The notes: generated from the letters alone by a model not told the origin. 25,532 nucleotides of DNA from an uncultured Clostridia bacterium (GCA_934154515.1 CAKPGD010000011.1:1-25532), one strand, 5' to 3'. Positions 1 to 7,114 are shown, counted from the stretch's first letter. Program-made: numbers and translations.

Positions 1-66
1 TCTATTTCATTGTCTACATTTTTACTAATTTACTTCTTTATTAATCTTTTTCGTAGGTACTTTTTT

Positions 67-95
67 ATAATAGCATAATCTTTAAATAAAGTCAA
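67..95 (-). promoter_or_regulatory. Vegetative (sigma-A type) promoter firing out of the left edge
   Basis: Read on the minus strand there is a -35 TTGACT (90-95) and a -10 TATTAT (67-72) separated by exactly 17 bases, with TG one base before the -10 (extended -10). It points towards the left edge of the window, so the gene it would serve lies outside. Seen directly; function is inferred. Confidence 0.6.
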
Positions 96-480
96 CTGTT
101 TTTTGAAATTTTTTGTCGTTTTTTTCAATATTTTTTTACTTTTTACTTTTCTATCTTTTTTACCTGTCTTTTGAGTTGTTTTTTGCTTACTTTTTTATCA
201 TTCTTTTTCTATTTTTTTGATTTTCTTTTCTGTGTTTTACTGTGTTTTGTATTTCTTTATTAACTTTTTTTACTTTTTTACTATTTTATACAATATCTAC
301 AGTTTGTTTTATTGCTTCTTATTATTTTATATGACTCTTTTATTTTTATGTTATTATTTTTACCTTTTAAAGTAGTAATATTAAATGTATGTTGTACTCT
401 TTTTCTGAGTACATTATTATATTAACATAATTTTTGTTTATTTTCAATAGTTTTTTTATGGTAATTTTATCCATTTGTAT
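96..480. other. Intergenic AT-rich stretch, no gene seen
   Basis: About 385 bases downstream of the ylmC stop. The plus strand is T-rich and the minus strand is full of TAA/TAG stops in all frames, with no ribosome binding site in front of a usable ORF. The only structure I see is a small dyad at 393-413 (arms TGTACTC/GAGTACA, 7-base loop). It lacks a U-tract on the minus strand, so at best it is a weak end signal for the sigG-ylmC transcript. Confidence 0.5.
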
Positions 481-715
481 CTATATTTCTACTAATATTA
501 TATCGTCTCCTATACATTTAATATTTTGCCAAGGGATTACAATATCATTTGCATTTGAAAACATGCTTAATATTTTATTGCTTCCTGGAACTATTATTGA
601 TGTTATACTTCCATTTTCTAAGTCTGCACATACATCCTGAACATATCCGAAGTCTTTTTCCATCTTTTATATTTATTACTTCTTTATGTTTAAAATCTAA
701 TCCTTTTTGTCCCAT
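481..715 (-). CDS. ylmC: YlmC/YmxH-family PRC-barrel sporulation protein, needs a +1 frameshift
   Basis: Small PRC-barrel protein of the YlmC/YmxH family, which in Bacillus and Clostridia sits just after sigG, as here; the biochemical role is not known. The start is ATG at 715, chosen because a strong GGAGG lies 11 bases upstream. Codons 1-22 give a family-like N-terminus ending in INIKDGKRL. The next in-frame codon is CGG (649-647), after which that frame runs into nonsense and a stop. Skipping the C gives GYVQDV and then SIIVPGS, IPWQNIK and a C-terminal hydrophobic strand, all typical of the family, for 77 residues in total. Without the shift only a 60-residue fragment starting at 663 is open in the downstream frame. 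It could be a pseudogene, but sigE and comEC break in the same way. Confidence 0.75.
646..652 (-). other. Putative +1 frameshift site CTT-CGG-A in ylmC
   Basis: The minus strand reads CTT CGG A at codons 22-23. Removing one base between CTT and GGA joins the two halves of the YlmC family sequence as RL-GYV. The same heptamer CTTCGGA marks the break in sigE. An A5 run lies just upstream, but a slip there would give GKDFGY rather than the more family-like GKRLGY. Confidence 0.6.
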
Positions 716-907
716 GGTTATATATTTCCTCCATATATTTTCTATTATTAATAAATATATGTGTGTTATTTTCTTTTATGTGCTTCGATTATATACTTTA
801 TTTTTTTATTGAATATTATCTTATATTCTTTTTTATTGTACTCGTGGCATTTTTATTATATTTATTCATATTATATTTTCCCTGTTTATATATTTTATTT
901 GTATATT

Positions 908-1681
908 TTATTTATATATTCTTTTTATATGTTCTATTGCACTTTTTTCTAATCTTGATACTTGTGCTTGTGATATTCCTATTTCATTTGCTACTTCTGT
1001 TTGAGTTCTTCCTTCAAAGAATCTTTTATTTATTATCATTTTTTCTTTATCATTTAATTTTTTCATTGTTTCTAATATTGTTATGTTTTCTGCCCAATTT
1101 TCATCCGAATTTTTTACGTCACTTACTTGGTCTAGTATATATAGATTTTCTGTTCCATCTCCATATACCGGTTCTTGTAATGATATTGGTTCTTGTATTG
1201 CATCTAAACTAAATGCTATTTCTTCTTTTTCTACTCCTAATTCTTTTGATATTTCTTCTATCGTAGGTTCTTTTTCATTTTCTTTTGTCATTTTTTCTCT
1301 TATTGCTAATGCTCTATATGCTAAATCTCTAATTGATCTGCTAACTCTTATTGGATTATTGTCTCTTAGATATCTGCGTATTTCTCCAATTATCATTGGT
1401 ACTGCATATGTTGAGAATTGTACATTTTGGCTTAAGTCAAAGTTATCCATTGCTTTTATTAATCCTATACATCCTATTTGAAATAAATCATCTGCATTTT
1501 CTCCTCTTCCATAAAACCTTTTTATTATGCTTAATACTAATCTTAAATTTCCATTTACAAATATATCTCTTGCTTCTTGATTTCCATTTTTTATTTCATT
1601 TAATAATTTTTCTTTTTCTTCTGCTGATAGTATTGGTAGCTTTGATGTGTCTAACCCACATATTTCTACTTTTTTTATCAA
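908..1681 (-). CDS. sigG: RNA polymerase sporulation sigma factor SigG
   Basis: Forespore-specific sigma-70 family factor of 257 residues, the usual SigG length. Region 2 is visible at about 40-115 (NLRLVLSIIKRF, DLFQIGCIGLIKAMDNFD, FSTYAVPMIIGEIRRYLRDN), region 3 at about 120-170, and region 4 with its helix-turn-helix near the end (TQTEVANEIGISQAQVSRLE). The N-terminal short block before region 1.2 matches SigG/SigF rather than SigE. The start has GGAGG 11 bases upstream. It lies downstream of spoIIGA-sigE, the standard order, although here one extra gene intervenes. A sigma-F-type promoter sits about 30 bases upstream of the start, as expected for forespore onset. Intact in one frame. Confidence 0.97.
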   Translation of the reverse strand: MIKKVEICGLDTSKLPILSAEEKEKLLNEIKNGNQEARDIFVNGNLRLVLSIIKRFYGRGENADDLFQIGCIGLIKAMDNFDLSQNVQFSTYAVPMIIGEIRRYLRDNNPIRVSRSIRDLAYRALAIREKMTKENEKEPTIEEISKELGVEKEEIAFSLDAIQEPISLQEPVYGDGTENLYILDQVSDVKNSDENWAENITILETMKKLNDKEKMIINKRFFEGRTQTEVANEIGISQAQVSRLEKSAIEHIKRIYK

Positions 1682-1697
1682 AGAAAAAACCTCCTTT

Positions 1698-1723
1698 GGA
1701 ATAATGTTATTTACATTATTTCC
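1698..1723. repeat. Inverted repeat over the sigG -10 region
   Basis: On the plus strand GGAATAATGT is followed after a TATTT loop by ACATTATTTCC, a near-perfect dyad with one bulged T. It covers the -10 element of the sigF-type promoter and the first transcribed bases before the sigG ribosome binding site. It could be an operator or a 5' hairpin; the sequence does not decide. Confidence 0.5.
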
Positions 1724-1743
1724 AAAAGAAAAGTTTATTATAC
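1714..1743 (-). promoter_or_regulatory. Sigma-F/sigma-G type promoter for sigG
   Basis: Minus strand: -35 GTATA (1739-1743), 15 bases, then -10 GGAAATAATG (1714-1723). This matches the known sigma-F consensus GYATA-N15-GGNNANANTR at every fixed position. In Bacillus the sigG gene is switched on by sigma-F, so the match makes biological sense. It lies between the upstream gene's hairpin and the sigG ribosome binding site. Confidence 0.7.
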
Positions 1744-1761
1744 AATTTTATTTTTTACATA

Positions 1762-1795
1762 AAAGATACTGTCCTTAGTATAGGACAGTATCTTT
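1762..1795 (-). terminator. Hairpin terminator after the repeat-protein gene
   Basis: A perfect 14-bp stem (AAAGATACTGTCCT and its complement) with a 6-base loop lies 10 bases downstream of the 1806-2597 gene. On the minus strand the stem ends in CTTTTAT, a short U-tract that is partly inside the stem. It separates that gene from the sigG promoter. The stem is strong and the tail is weak. Confidence 0.6.
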
Positions 1796-1805
1796 ATTGG
1801 TCTTT

Positions 1806-2597
1806 TTATGTTTTTAGTTTTTTAAGTCTTAGCATTTCGTCAAAAATTTCATTGGCTTTTTGAAGTTTTTCTTTTTCTAAACCTGAAATACTTCTATTTC
1901 TGATTTTTTCAAAGTCTTCATCGCTAATAATATTTTCTACGATTGCTTTTTTTAGTGCTAAATCAAGAGTTACGCTGTCTATTTCAAAGTTTTTAGCTAT
2001 CTCTTGTTTTGAAAGAGTAGATCTTGCAAATGTTTCTGCAATTTCTTTTATTTTTTCTTCTGAAAAGTTAGATAAAAAATATTCGTACAACTTTGCCTTT
2101 GTTTTTTTATCTACTATGTCCTCTTTCATTGCTTTAGCAATTGCTAATTCTATGGTTCCCCACTCAACGTTTAATTTTTCCGAAATCTTTTTGTTAGATT
2201 CTTCTTGATTTAAAACAAATTGTTCAGCAATTTGTTTTATTTTTTCATTGCTCAGCAATTTCAAACTGTATTCATATCTTTTTTTCAATATATCTTGATA
2301 ATGATATACAGATGATGCATAAGCATTTGGATATCTAACTTTTTGATTTTGAATTGCTTTTTTTCTCATACTATATGCATCTTCTTCTGAGACTAAACTT
2401 TTTACTATTGCATATTCTAGAATTTTATAAAAGCAATCTTGGGAAATATTATAATAGTTCGTAAAATATCTTCTGCTAAATTGCAATTCTGATTTTGCAT
2501 ACTCTTGTGATATTTTACGACATAATTCGTCAAACTTCTCCGGAGCCATAGCCATTTCTTCTTTTAATTTTTTAAAAGACCGTTTTTGTTTTTTCAT
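1806..2597 (-). CDS. Unrecognised protein of three ~60-residue helical (HTH-like) repeats
   Basis: I do not recognise this 263-residue protein. It is charged, has no signal peptide or membrane segment, and appears to be built from three related helical units at about 20-95, 115-180 and 180-245. Units two and three align clearly: KIKQIAEQF against KIKEIAETF, then an SKQEIAKNF-type turn, a TIELAIAKAM/TLDLALKKAI helix and an acidic IISDEDF-like end. The IA(K/E)-turn-T-x-x-x-A pattern resembles helix-turn-helix DNA-binding domains, an inference only. The start ATG at 2597 was chosen over the ATG at 2612 because GGAGG lies 8 bases before it and overlaps the upstream ATG. Codon 6 is CGG, the only in-frame CGG of the window that is not at a frameshift. 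It interrupts the usual sigE-sigG adjacency. Confidence 0.8.
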   Translation of the reverse strand: MKKQKRSFKKLKEEMAMAPEKFDELCRKISQEYAKSELQFSRRYFTNYYNISQDCFYKILEYAIVKSLVSEEDAYSMRKKAIQNQKVRYPNAYASSVYHYQDILKKRYEYSLKLLSNEKIKQIAEQFVLNQEESNKKISEKLNVEWGTIELAIAKAMKEDIVDKKTKAKLYEYFLSNFSEEKIKEIAETFARSTLSKQEIAKNFEIDSVTLDLALKKAIVENIISDEDFEKIRNRSISGLEKEKLQKANEIFDEMLRLKKLKT

Positions 2598-2681
2598 ATT
2601 GCATCCCTCCACATTAATAATGCTTTGTTGACACGTTTATATGCTATATATGTATATTATCATTTTTTTGTTAATTTGTCT

Positions 2682-2729
2682 ATATTTATCCGCCTTATTC
2701 ATTATTTATCTACCTTTTTCATTATTTAT
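2682..2729. repeat. 20-bp tandem repeat upstream of the repeat-protein gene
   Basis: Two adjacent 20-bp units at 2690-2709 and 2710-2729 share 17 positions (plus-strand core TTCATTATTTAT), and a partial third (ATTTAT) ends at 2689. They lie in the 174-base gap between the sigE stop and the next gene. This may be an operator array; nothing identifies its ligand. Confidence 0.6.
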
Positions 2730-2771
2730 AAATTGCATTTAATCATACATTTTACATTTACTTTACATTTT

Positions 2772-3504
2772 TTATCCTGTTTTGCTCATTATTTCTTTTT
2801 TCATTTTTAAAATTATTTTCTTTTCTAGTCTTGATATATAACTTTGTGATATTCCGAAGCATGTCGGCTACTTCTTTTTGTGTTTTTTCATTGCCACTAA
2901 CAAATCCAAATCTTAGTTCCATTATATTTCTTTCTCTACTGTTTAATTTTTCTATAGCTGCTTTTAATAATTGTTTGTCTACCTCGTCTTCTATTCTTCT
3001 TGATGTTATGTCTGCATCTGTTCCTAATATGTCTGATAATAGTAATTCATTTCCATCTCCATCTTGATTTAATGGTTCGTCTATTGAAATTTCTCCTTTT
3101 ATTCTATTGCTTCTTCTTAAATACATTAATATTTCATTTTCTATGCATCTTGATGCATATGTTGCAAGCTTTATATTTTTTCCTGTGTTAAATGTATTTA
3201 CTCCTTTCATTAGTCCTATGGTTCCTATTGATATCAAGTCTTCTAACCCTACTCCTGTATTTTCAAATTTTTTTGCTATATAAACAACTAGTCTTAGATT
3301 TCTTTCTACTAGTTTCTGTCTTGTTTCTAATCTTCCTTCTTCAAGTTCTTTTAAAAGTTTTTCCTCTTCTTCTGGAGTTAATGGAGCTGGAAGATTTCCA
3401 TTTCCTCCTATGTAATATATAGGCATGTTTTCTATTTCATCATTACTTAAATATTTTGCATAAATTGTATTTATGCTATTTACTAACATTTGTATAAAAT
3501 TCAT
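2772..3504 (-). CDS. sigE: Sporulation sigma factor SigE (pro-sigma-E), needs a +1 frameshift
   Basis: Mother-cell sigma factor made as a membrane-linked precursor. Residues 1-30 form the hydrophobic pro-sequence, followed by the conserved YYIGG near the SpoIIGA cleavage area, then region 2 (NLRLVVYIAKKF, DLISIGTIGLMKGVNTF, YASRCIENEILMYLRR) and region 4 (LNSRERNIMELRFG, TQKEVADML). At codon 217 the frame meets CGG (2856-2854). Read straight on, it gives a non-family tail to a stop at 2758. Skipping the C gives GISQSYISRLEKK, the expected recognition helix, and a stop at 2772, for 243 residues, close to the usual 239 or so. The straight product would lack the -35-binding helix and be inactive. 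It follows spoIIGA by 54 bases. Confidence 0.9.
2853..2859 (-). other. Putative +1 frameshift site CTT-CGG-A in sigE
   Basis: Codons 216-217 read CTT CGG A. The +1 frame gives L-G-I-S-Q, the invariant turn of the region 4.2 helix-turn-helix. The heptamer is identical to that in ylmC. No homopolymer of four or more lies across the site, which argues against a simple sequencing slip. No strong Shine-Dalgarno-like stimulator is obvious upstream. Confidence 0.65.
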
Positions 3505-3558
3505 TTTTTCACCCTTTCTTGTGTTTACTTAAATTACAAATAAATTATTATTTTGTTA

Positions 3559-4473
3559 TTATTTTGTAACTAATTCATTTCCTTCTAATATTTCTAGTCC
3601 AATAAGAGCATTATATCTATTCTTTTTACTTAATTTTTTATCGTATATTCCTATTATCACATTTTTTATTTTTTCTTTATTTGAATCATTTTCTATTAAT
3701 ATTTTATCTGCCTTTATTCCTAAAAGTAATCCATTTTGCTTTCCTAATGATGTGAATGGTATTACTCTAAATTTTGATATGTACTCTACATTTTCGTCTT
3801 CGTAAAGTTCGTTTTCTACATCACCTCCTATTATTTTTTCTAAGTTATCTAATATTTTATCTGGTATTATTCCATATAAAATATCTTTTTCTACTACTAT
3901 AACTGGCATTCTTGTTATTGGGTCTTTTAGCATATTTCCTGTGTCTAGCATTGCATTTACTTCTATGTTTTTTTCGTTTATATATATTATAATTTTACAG
4001 TATATATCCTTTTGGCTTAATTTTCGTTTTACTATTTTGAATGCTATTACTGATATCGTAAATCCTACTATTCCACCTAGCAAAGCTATTTTTATTGGAT
4101 ACGTTCCTATATAGACTCCGTTTTTCATTAATATGTCTTGAGGTTTAATGAAGTATAATAACGCGAAACTACATCCTCCAAATACAAATGATATTAGATA
4201 GAACATTACTAATTGCTTGATTAATTGTTTTATGCTTTTGGGGTTATACGCAATATATACCATTGCTACTGATAGTATTATTTTCATAAAGAAATTTGAA
4301 TATATTTTTAGTATTTGCATGTATGCTATTATTGAATATATTCCTCCTATTAATGCAGATATTATTATTCTTATATGATTTCTTTTTAATTTCAATATAT
4401 ATGCTGTTGCAAATAATATTATATAATTCATGCATAGGTTTTCTATTAATACAACATCTAAATATACTATCAT
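3559..4473 (-). CDS. spoIIGA: Sigma-E processing aspartic protease SpoIIGA
   Basis: Membrane protease that cleaves pro-sigma-E after a signal from the forespore. The 304-residue protein has about five hydrophobic segments in residues 1-150, starting directly with a hydrophobic helix, and a cytoplasmic C-terminal half carrying the aspartyl protease signature DTGN at 177-180. The late block NALIGLEIL corresponds to the usual NALL-x-x-EIL motif. Length and order (ftsZ, spoIIGA, sigE) are standard. The ATG has AAGGAG close upstream. A sigma-A-like promoter and the ftsZ terminator separate it from ftsZ, so spoIIGA-sigE is its own transcription unit. Confidence 0.95.
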   Translation of the reverse strand: MIVYLDVVLIENLCMNYIILFATAYILKLKRNHIRIIISALIGGIYSIIAYMQILKIYSNFFMKIILSVAMVYIAYNPKSIKQLIKQLVMFYLISFVFGGCSFALLYFIKPQDILMKNGVYIGTYPIKIALLGGIVGFTISVIAFKIVKRKLSQKDIYCKIIIYINEKNIEVNAMLDTGNMLKDPITRMPVIVVEKDILYGIIPDKILDNLEKIIGGDVENELYEDENVEYISKFRVIPFTSLGKQNGLLLGIKADKILIENDSNKEKIKNVIIGIYDKKLSKKNRYNALIGLEILEGNELVTK

Positions 4474-4511
4474 ATAACTCCTTCTTTTCTTCTTATTGTG
4501 ATTTACATTTT

Positions 4512-4539
4512 ACTATATTAATTATGAATTTTCTGTCAT
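4512..4539 (-). promoter_or_regulatory. Sigma-A-like promoter of spoIIGA-sigE
   Basis: Minus strand: -35 ATGACA (4534-4539), 16 bases, -10 TATAGT (4512-4517), each one mismatch from consensus. It lies between the ftsZ terminator and the spoIIGA start. The Bacillus spoIIG promoter has a stretched spacer and Spo0A boxes; here the spacing is near normal and I see no good TGTCGAA box. Confidence 0.45.
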
Positions 4540-4551
4540 TTCTTAGACGCG

Positions 4552-4590
4552 AAAAAAAGAAATAATCTACAATTTTAGATTATTTCTTTT
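4552..4590 (-). terminator. Rho-independent terminator after ftsZ
   Basis: A 15-bp stem (arms 4555-4569 and 4576-4590, core AGAAATAATCT) with a 6-base loop, 27 bases past the ftsZ stop. On the minus strand it continues into a run of seven U. It ends the division transcript before spoIIGA. Confidence 0.85.
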
Positions 4591-4616
4591 CTATTTTTAT
4601 ATTATTTTACAATATA

Positions 4617-5732
4617 CTATTTAATTCCTTTTCTTAAGAAAGATGGGATATCTAAGTCATTGTTTGAATTTCCATTGTCTACTGGTGCTGGTATTGAGTT
4701 TATTTTTTCTCCCCATGCTCTGTCTACTATACTACTTACACTGTTTGCTGTAGTATCGTTTCCTTTTTCAAATCCTGTAGCTATAACTGTGATTACGATA
4801 TCTTCATCAAGACTTTCGTCTATTACAGCACCCCAGATAATATTTGCTTCTGGATCTACACTTCTTTGTACTAATTCTGCTGCTGTGTTTACTTCGTGTA
4901 ATCCTAAGTTTGGACCACCTGTAATATTGATGATAACTCCTTTTGCTCCTTCTATTGAAGTTTCTAGTAATGGACTTTGTACAGCTTGTTTTGCTGCATC
5001 TTCTGCTCTGTTTTCTCCAGATGCTCTACCAATACCCATATGAGCCATACCTGTATTTAACATTACTGTTTTAACATCTGCGAAGTCTAAATTTACAAGA
5101 CCTGTTATTGATATTAAATCTGATATACCTTGTACACCTTGTCTTAATACGTCATCTGCCATTTTGAATGCTTCTACTATTGTTGTTTTTCTATCAATAA
5201 TTTGTAATAATTTATCATTTGGAATTACTACTAATGTATCTACTTTTCCTTTTAAGCTTTCTACACCACGTTCAGCTTGTGATAATCTTTTCTTTCCTTC
5301 GAATGTGAATGGTTTTGTAACTACACCTATTGTTAATATTCCCATTTCTTTAGCACATGCTGCTACTGTTGGTGCAGCTCCTGTACCTGTTCCTCCACCC
5401 ATTCCGGCTGTAACAAATACCATATCTGCTCCGCGTAAAGCTTCTTGTATTTCTGATTTGCTTTCTTCTGCTGCTTGAGCTCCAATGTCAGGGTTTGCTC
5501 CTGCTCCTAATCCTCTTGTTATTTTTTCTCCTATTTGGATTTTTGTTCCTGCCTTTGATTTTATTAGTTGTTGTTTATCTGTATTTACTGCTATAAATTC
5601 TACTCCTTTTATTCCAGATTCAACCATTCTGTCTACTGCGTTATTTCCAGCTCCTCCAACTCCTATTACTTTGATTGTTGCTGCTCCATCTACAATTGAA
5701 CTATTATTTTCTTCTGCCCCATCCATGTACAT
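4617..5732 (-). CDS. ftsZ: Cell division protein FtsZ
   Basis: Tubulin-like GTPase that polymerises into the Z-ring at mid-cell and at the polar sporulation septum. The 371-residue protein starts its nucleotide-binding fold with IKVIGVGGAGNNAV, carries the G-box GGGTGTG at 112-118, the NTD at 50-52 and the T7-loop region around NLDFADVKTVM. It ends with a C-terminal tail DIPSFLRK, the peptide that binds FtsA and other anchors. The disordered linker is short. The ATG at 5732 has GGAGG 8 bases upstream. It follows ftsA after 112 bases that hold a pair of inverted repeats and is closed by a strong terminator. Confidence 0.99.
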   Translation of the reverse strand: MYMDGAEENNSSIVDGAATIKVIGVGGAGNNAVDRMVESGIKGVEFIAVNTDKQQLIKSKAGTKIQIGEKITRGLGAGANPDIGAQAAEESKSEIQEALRGADMVFVTAGMGGGTGTGAAPTVAACAKEMGILTIGVVTKPFTFEGKKRLSQAERGVESLKGKVDTLVVIPNDKLLQIIDRKTTIVEAFKMADDVLRQGVQGISDLISITGLVNLDFADVKTVMLNTGMAHMGIGRASGENRAEDAAKQAVQSPLLETSIEGAKGVIINITGGPNLGLHEVNTAAELVQRSVDPEANIIWGAVIDESLDEDIVITVIATGFEKGNDTTANSVSSIVDRAWGEKINSIPAPVDNGNSNNDLDIPSFLRKGIK

Positions 5733-5754
5733 TGTTTTTTCCTCCTTCTTATTT

Positions 5755-5822
5755 CAAATAGCGACGGTTCTATTTGTTTTATTTCTTTTTTATTTTTACA
5801 CGAAATAGTACCGCCCCTATTT
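5755..5822. repeat. Pair of mutually inverted dyads between ftsA and ftsZ
   Basis: Copy one (5755-5776) reads AAATAGcgaCGGTtCTATTT inside CAAATAG...CTATTTG. Copy two (5803-5822), read on the opposite strand, is AAATAGgggCGGTaCTATTT. Each copy is itself a small hairpin (6-7 bp arms, 8-base loop), the two loops carry complementary ACCG/CGGT, and the two copies together can also form one long stem. They lie in the transcribed ftsA-ftsZ leader. Function unknown: possibly an RNA element, an operator or a dispersed repeat. Confidence 0.65.
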
Positions 5823-5844
5823 GTGTTTAATATTAATAACTTTA

Positions 5845-7074
5845 TTATGAGTAAAAGAATTCTTTAATTCTTTCAAATATTGTTTGTAATATATTTTCTT
5901 TTGAATTTGTGTCTATGCTACTTGATACAGATTTTGCAAAAGGTCTTCCTGCTACATATCTAACTAATGAATATGCTGTTCTGTAATCTGGTCTTACTGT
6001 ACTAATAAATCTACCTGTTGCTACTTTTACTGGAATATTTAATATTACTTTTCCTGCAACATCACTTTTATTAATGTTTGCTATACCTTGCCCTGTTATT
6101 ATTACATTGTTTATTTTTTGTTTTACACCTTGTGCTGCTATGTCTTTGTTTACTAATGCAAATATTTCTTCAATTCTAGCTTCTATTATTTCTATTAGTT
6201 CAGAACTTTTTATTGCTTTTGTTTTGCTATCCCCTCTATATGTATTTAGTATTATTTCGTTATCATTATCTATATAAGATTTCATAGCTAGTCCATATTG
6301 TTTTTTTAGTTTTTCTGCTTCATCTTCTGAAATGTTTAATACTAATGCTATATCGTTTGTAATATTTCTTCCTCCTAATGGAATTGTATTTGTATAAACA
6401 AATCCATTTGATTCGAATACACCAAGTTCTGTGTTTCCTGCTCCTATATCTAATAGTAGTACATTATCTGTTAACTCGTTATTGTCTAGCATTACATTTC
6501 TTTCTGCTAATGTTACTGGTACATAGCCGTCTATTTCTATTCCTGCTTTTCTAAAAATATTTGTTAGTTGTTTTATATAGTCTTTTTCTGCAAGTATTAC
6601 TTGTGCATTTAATGTAAATTGTGAACTTAAGTTTCCAACTGGATCTGTTACTACTTTTCCATCGTCTAATATAAATTTGTCTGTAACAACATCTATCATT
6701 ACTTTTCCTTCTGGTATTTCTACATCTCTTACTTGCATTATTGAAGATGTTACATCTTTTACAGATATTCCTGCATATTTATCTTTTGCCTCTTTTACAA
6801 TACTATTTTGTACTATTGTTACATATTTTCCTGGAATTGTTACATATGAAGAATTAATTTTTAATTCTGTTTCTTTTTCTGCTTCTTCTACTACTTTTGA
6901 AATAGCAAGTGATATTTCATCTTCATCTATTATTTTTGTTTTTTTAATTCCATTACATTTATAGGCAGTATTGCAAATTACTTCAATTTGATTAAAATTA
7001 TTGACTTCGCCTACTACTAAGCTAACTTTAGAAGTTCCGATGTCAATTCCTACAATAATATCTCCTATAGCCAA
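5845..7074 (-). CDS. ftsA: Cell division protein FtsA
   Basis: Actin-like ATPase that tethers FtsZ to the membrane. The 409-residue protein begins with the phosphate-1 motif VGIDIGTSKVS, has the SHS2-type 1C subdomain at about 85-165, the phosphate-2 block LLDIGAGNTELGVF near 208 and the adenosine motif VIITGQGIANI near 325. The C-terminus ends in ERIKEFFYS, a short amphipathic membrane-targeting helix. The ATG has a GGGGG stretch upstream. A 276-base gap separates it from sbp and holds a possible promoter, so ftsA-ftsZ can be transcribed apart from the upstream genes. Confidence 0.98.
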   Translation of the reverse strand: MAIGDIIVGIDIGTSKVSLVVGEVNNFNQIEVICNTAYKCNGIKKTKIIDEDEISLAISKVVEEAEKETELKINSSYVTIPGKYVTIVQNSIVKEAKDKYAGISVKDVTSSIMQVRDVEIPEGKVMIDVVTDKFILDDGKVVTDPVGNLSSQFTLNAQVILAEKDYIKQLTNIFRKAGIEIDGYVPVTLAERNVMLDNNELTDNVLLLDIGAGNTELGVFESNGFVYTNTIPLGGRNITNDIALVLNISEDEAEKLKKQYGLAMKSYIDNDNEIILNTYRGDSKTKAIKSSELIEIIEARIEEIFALVNKDIAAQGVKQKINNVIITGQGIANINKSDVAGKVILNIPVKVATGRFISTVRPDYRTAYSLVRYVAGRPFAKSVSSSIDTNSKENILQTIFERIKEFFYS

Positions 7075-7114
7075 ATTAATTCCCCCATCTTTTATTTGTT
7101 TTTATTTATTTCAT

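Noticed and set aside
653..657. Homopolymer sequencing error (A5 run) as the cause of the ylmC break
   Set aside because: Possible for ylmC alone, but sigE and comEC break at CGG with no homopolymer, and the CGG-based repair gives the more family-like GKRLGY.
716..907. Short peptide MNKYNKNATSTIKKNIR between sigG and ylmC
   Set aside because: Only 17 codons, with a weak ribosome binding site and no recognisable pattern; this is more likely ylmC leader sequence.
763..1212. 149-codon open stretch on the plus strand opposite sigG
   Set aside because: It is the T-rich complement of the real gene, gives a Phe/Leu/Tyr-only product and has no ribosome binding site.
2628..2658. TTGACA with a weak TGTATA/TATATT -10 on the plus strand
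   Set aside because: No plus-strand gene follows; the next plus-strand CDS starts at 16567. Such matches arise by chance in AT-rich gaps.
4518..4545. Spo0A box in front of spoIIGA
   Set aside because: The closest string, TGACAGAA, needs an inserted base to fit TGTCGAA; it is better explained as the -35 ATGACA.
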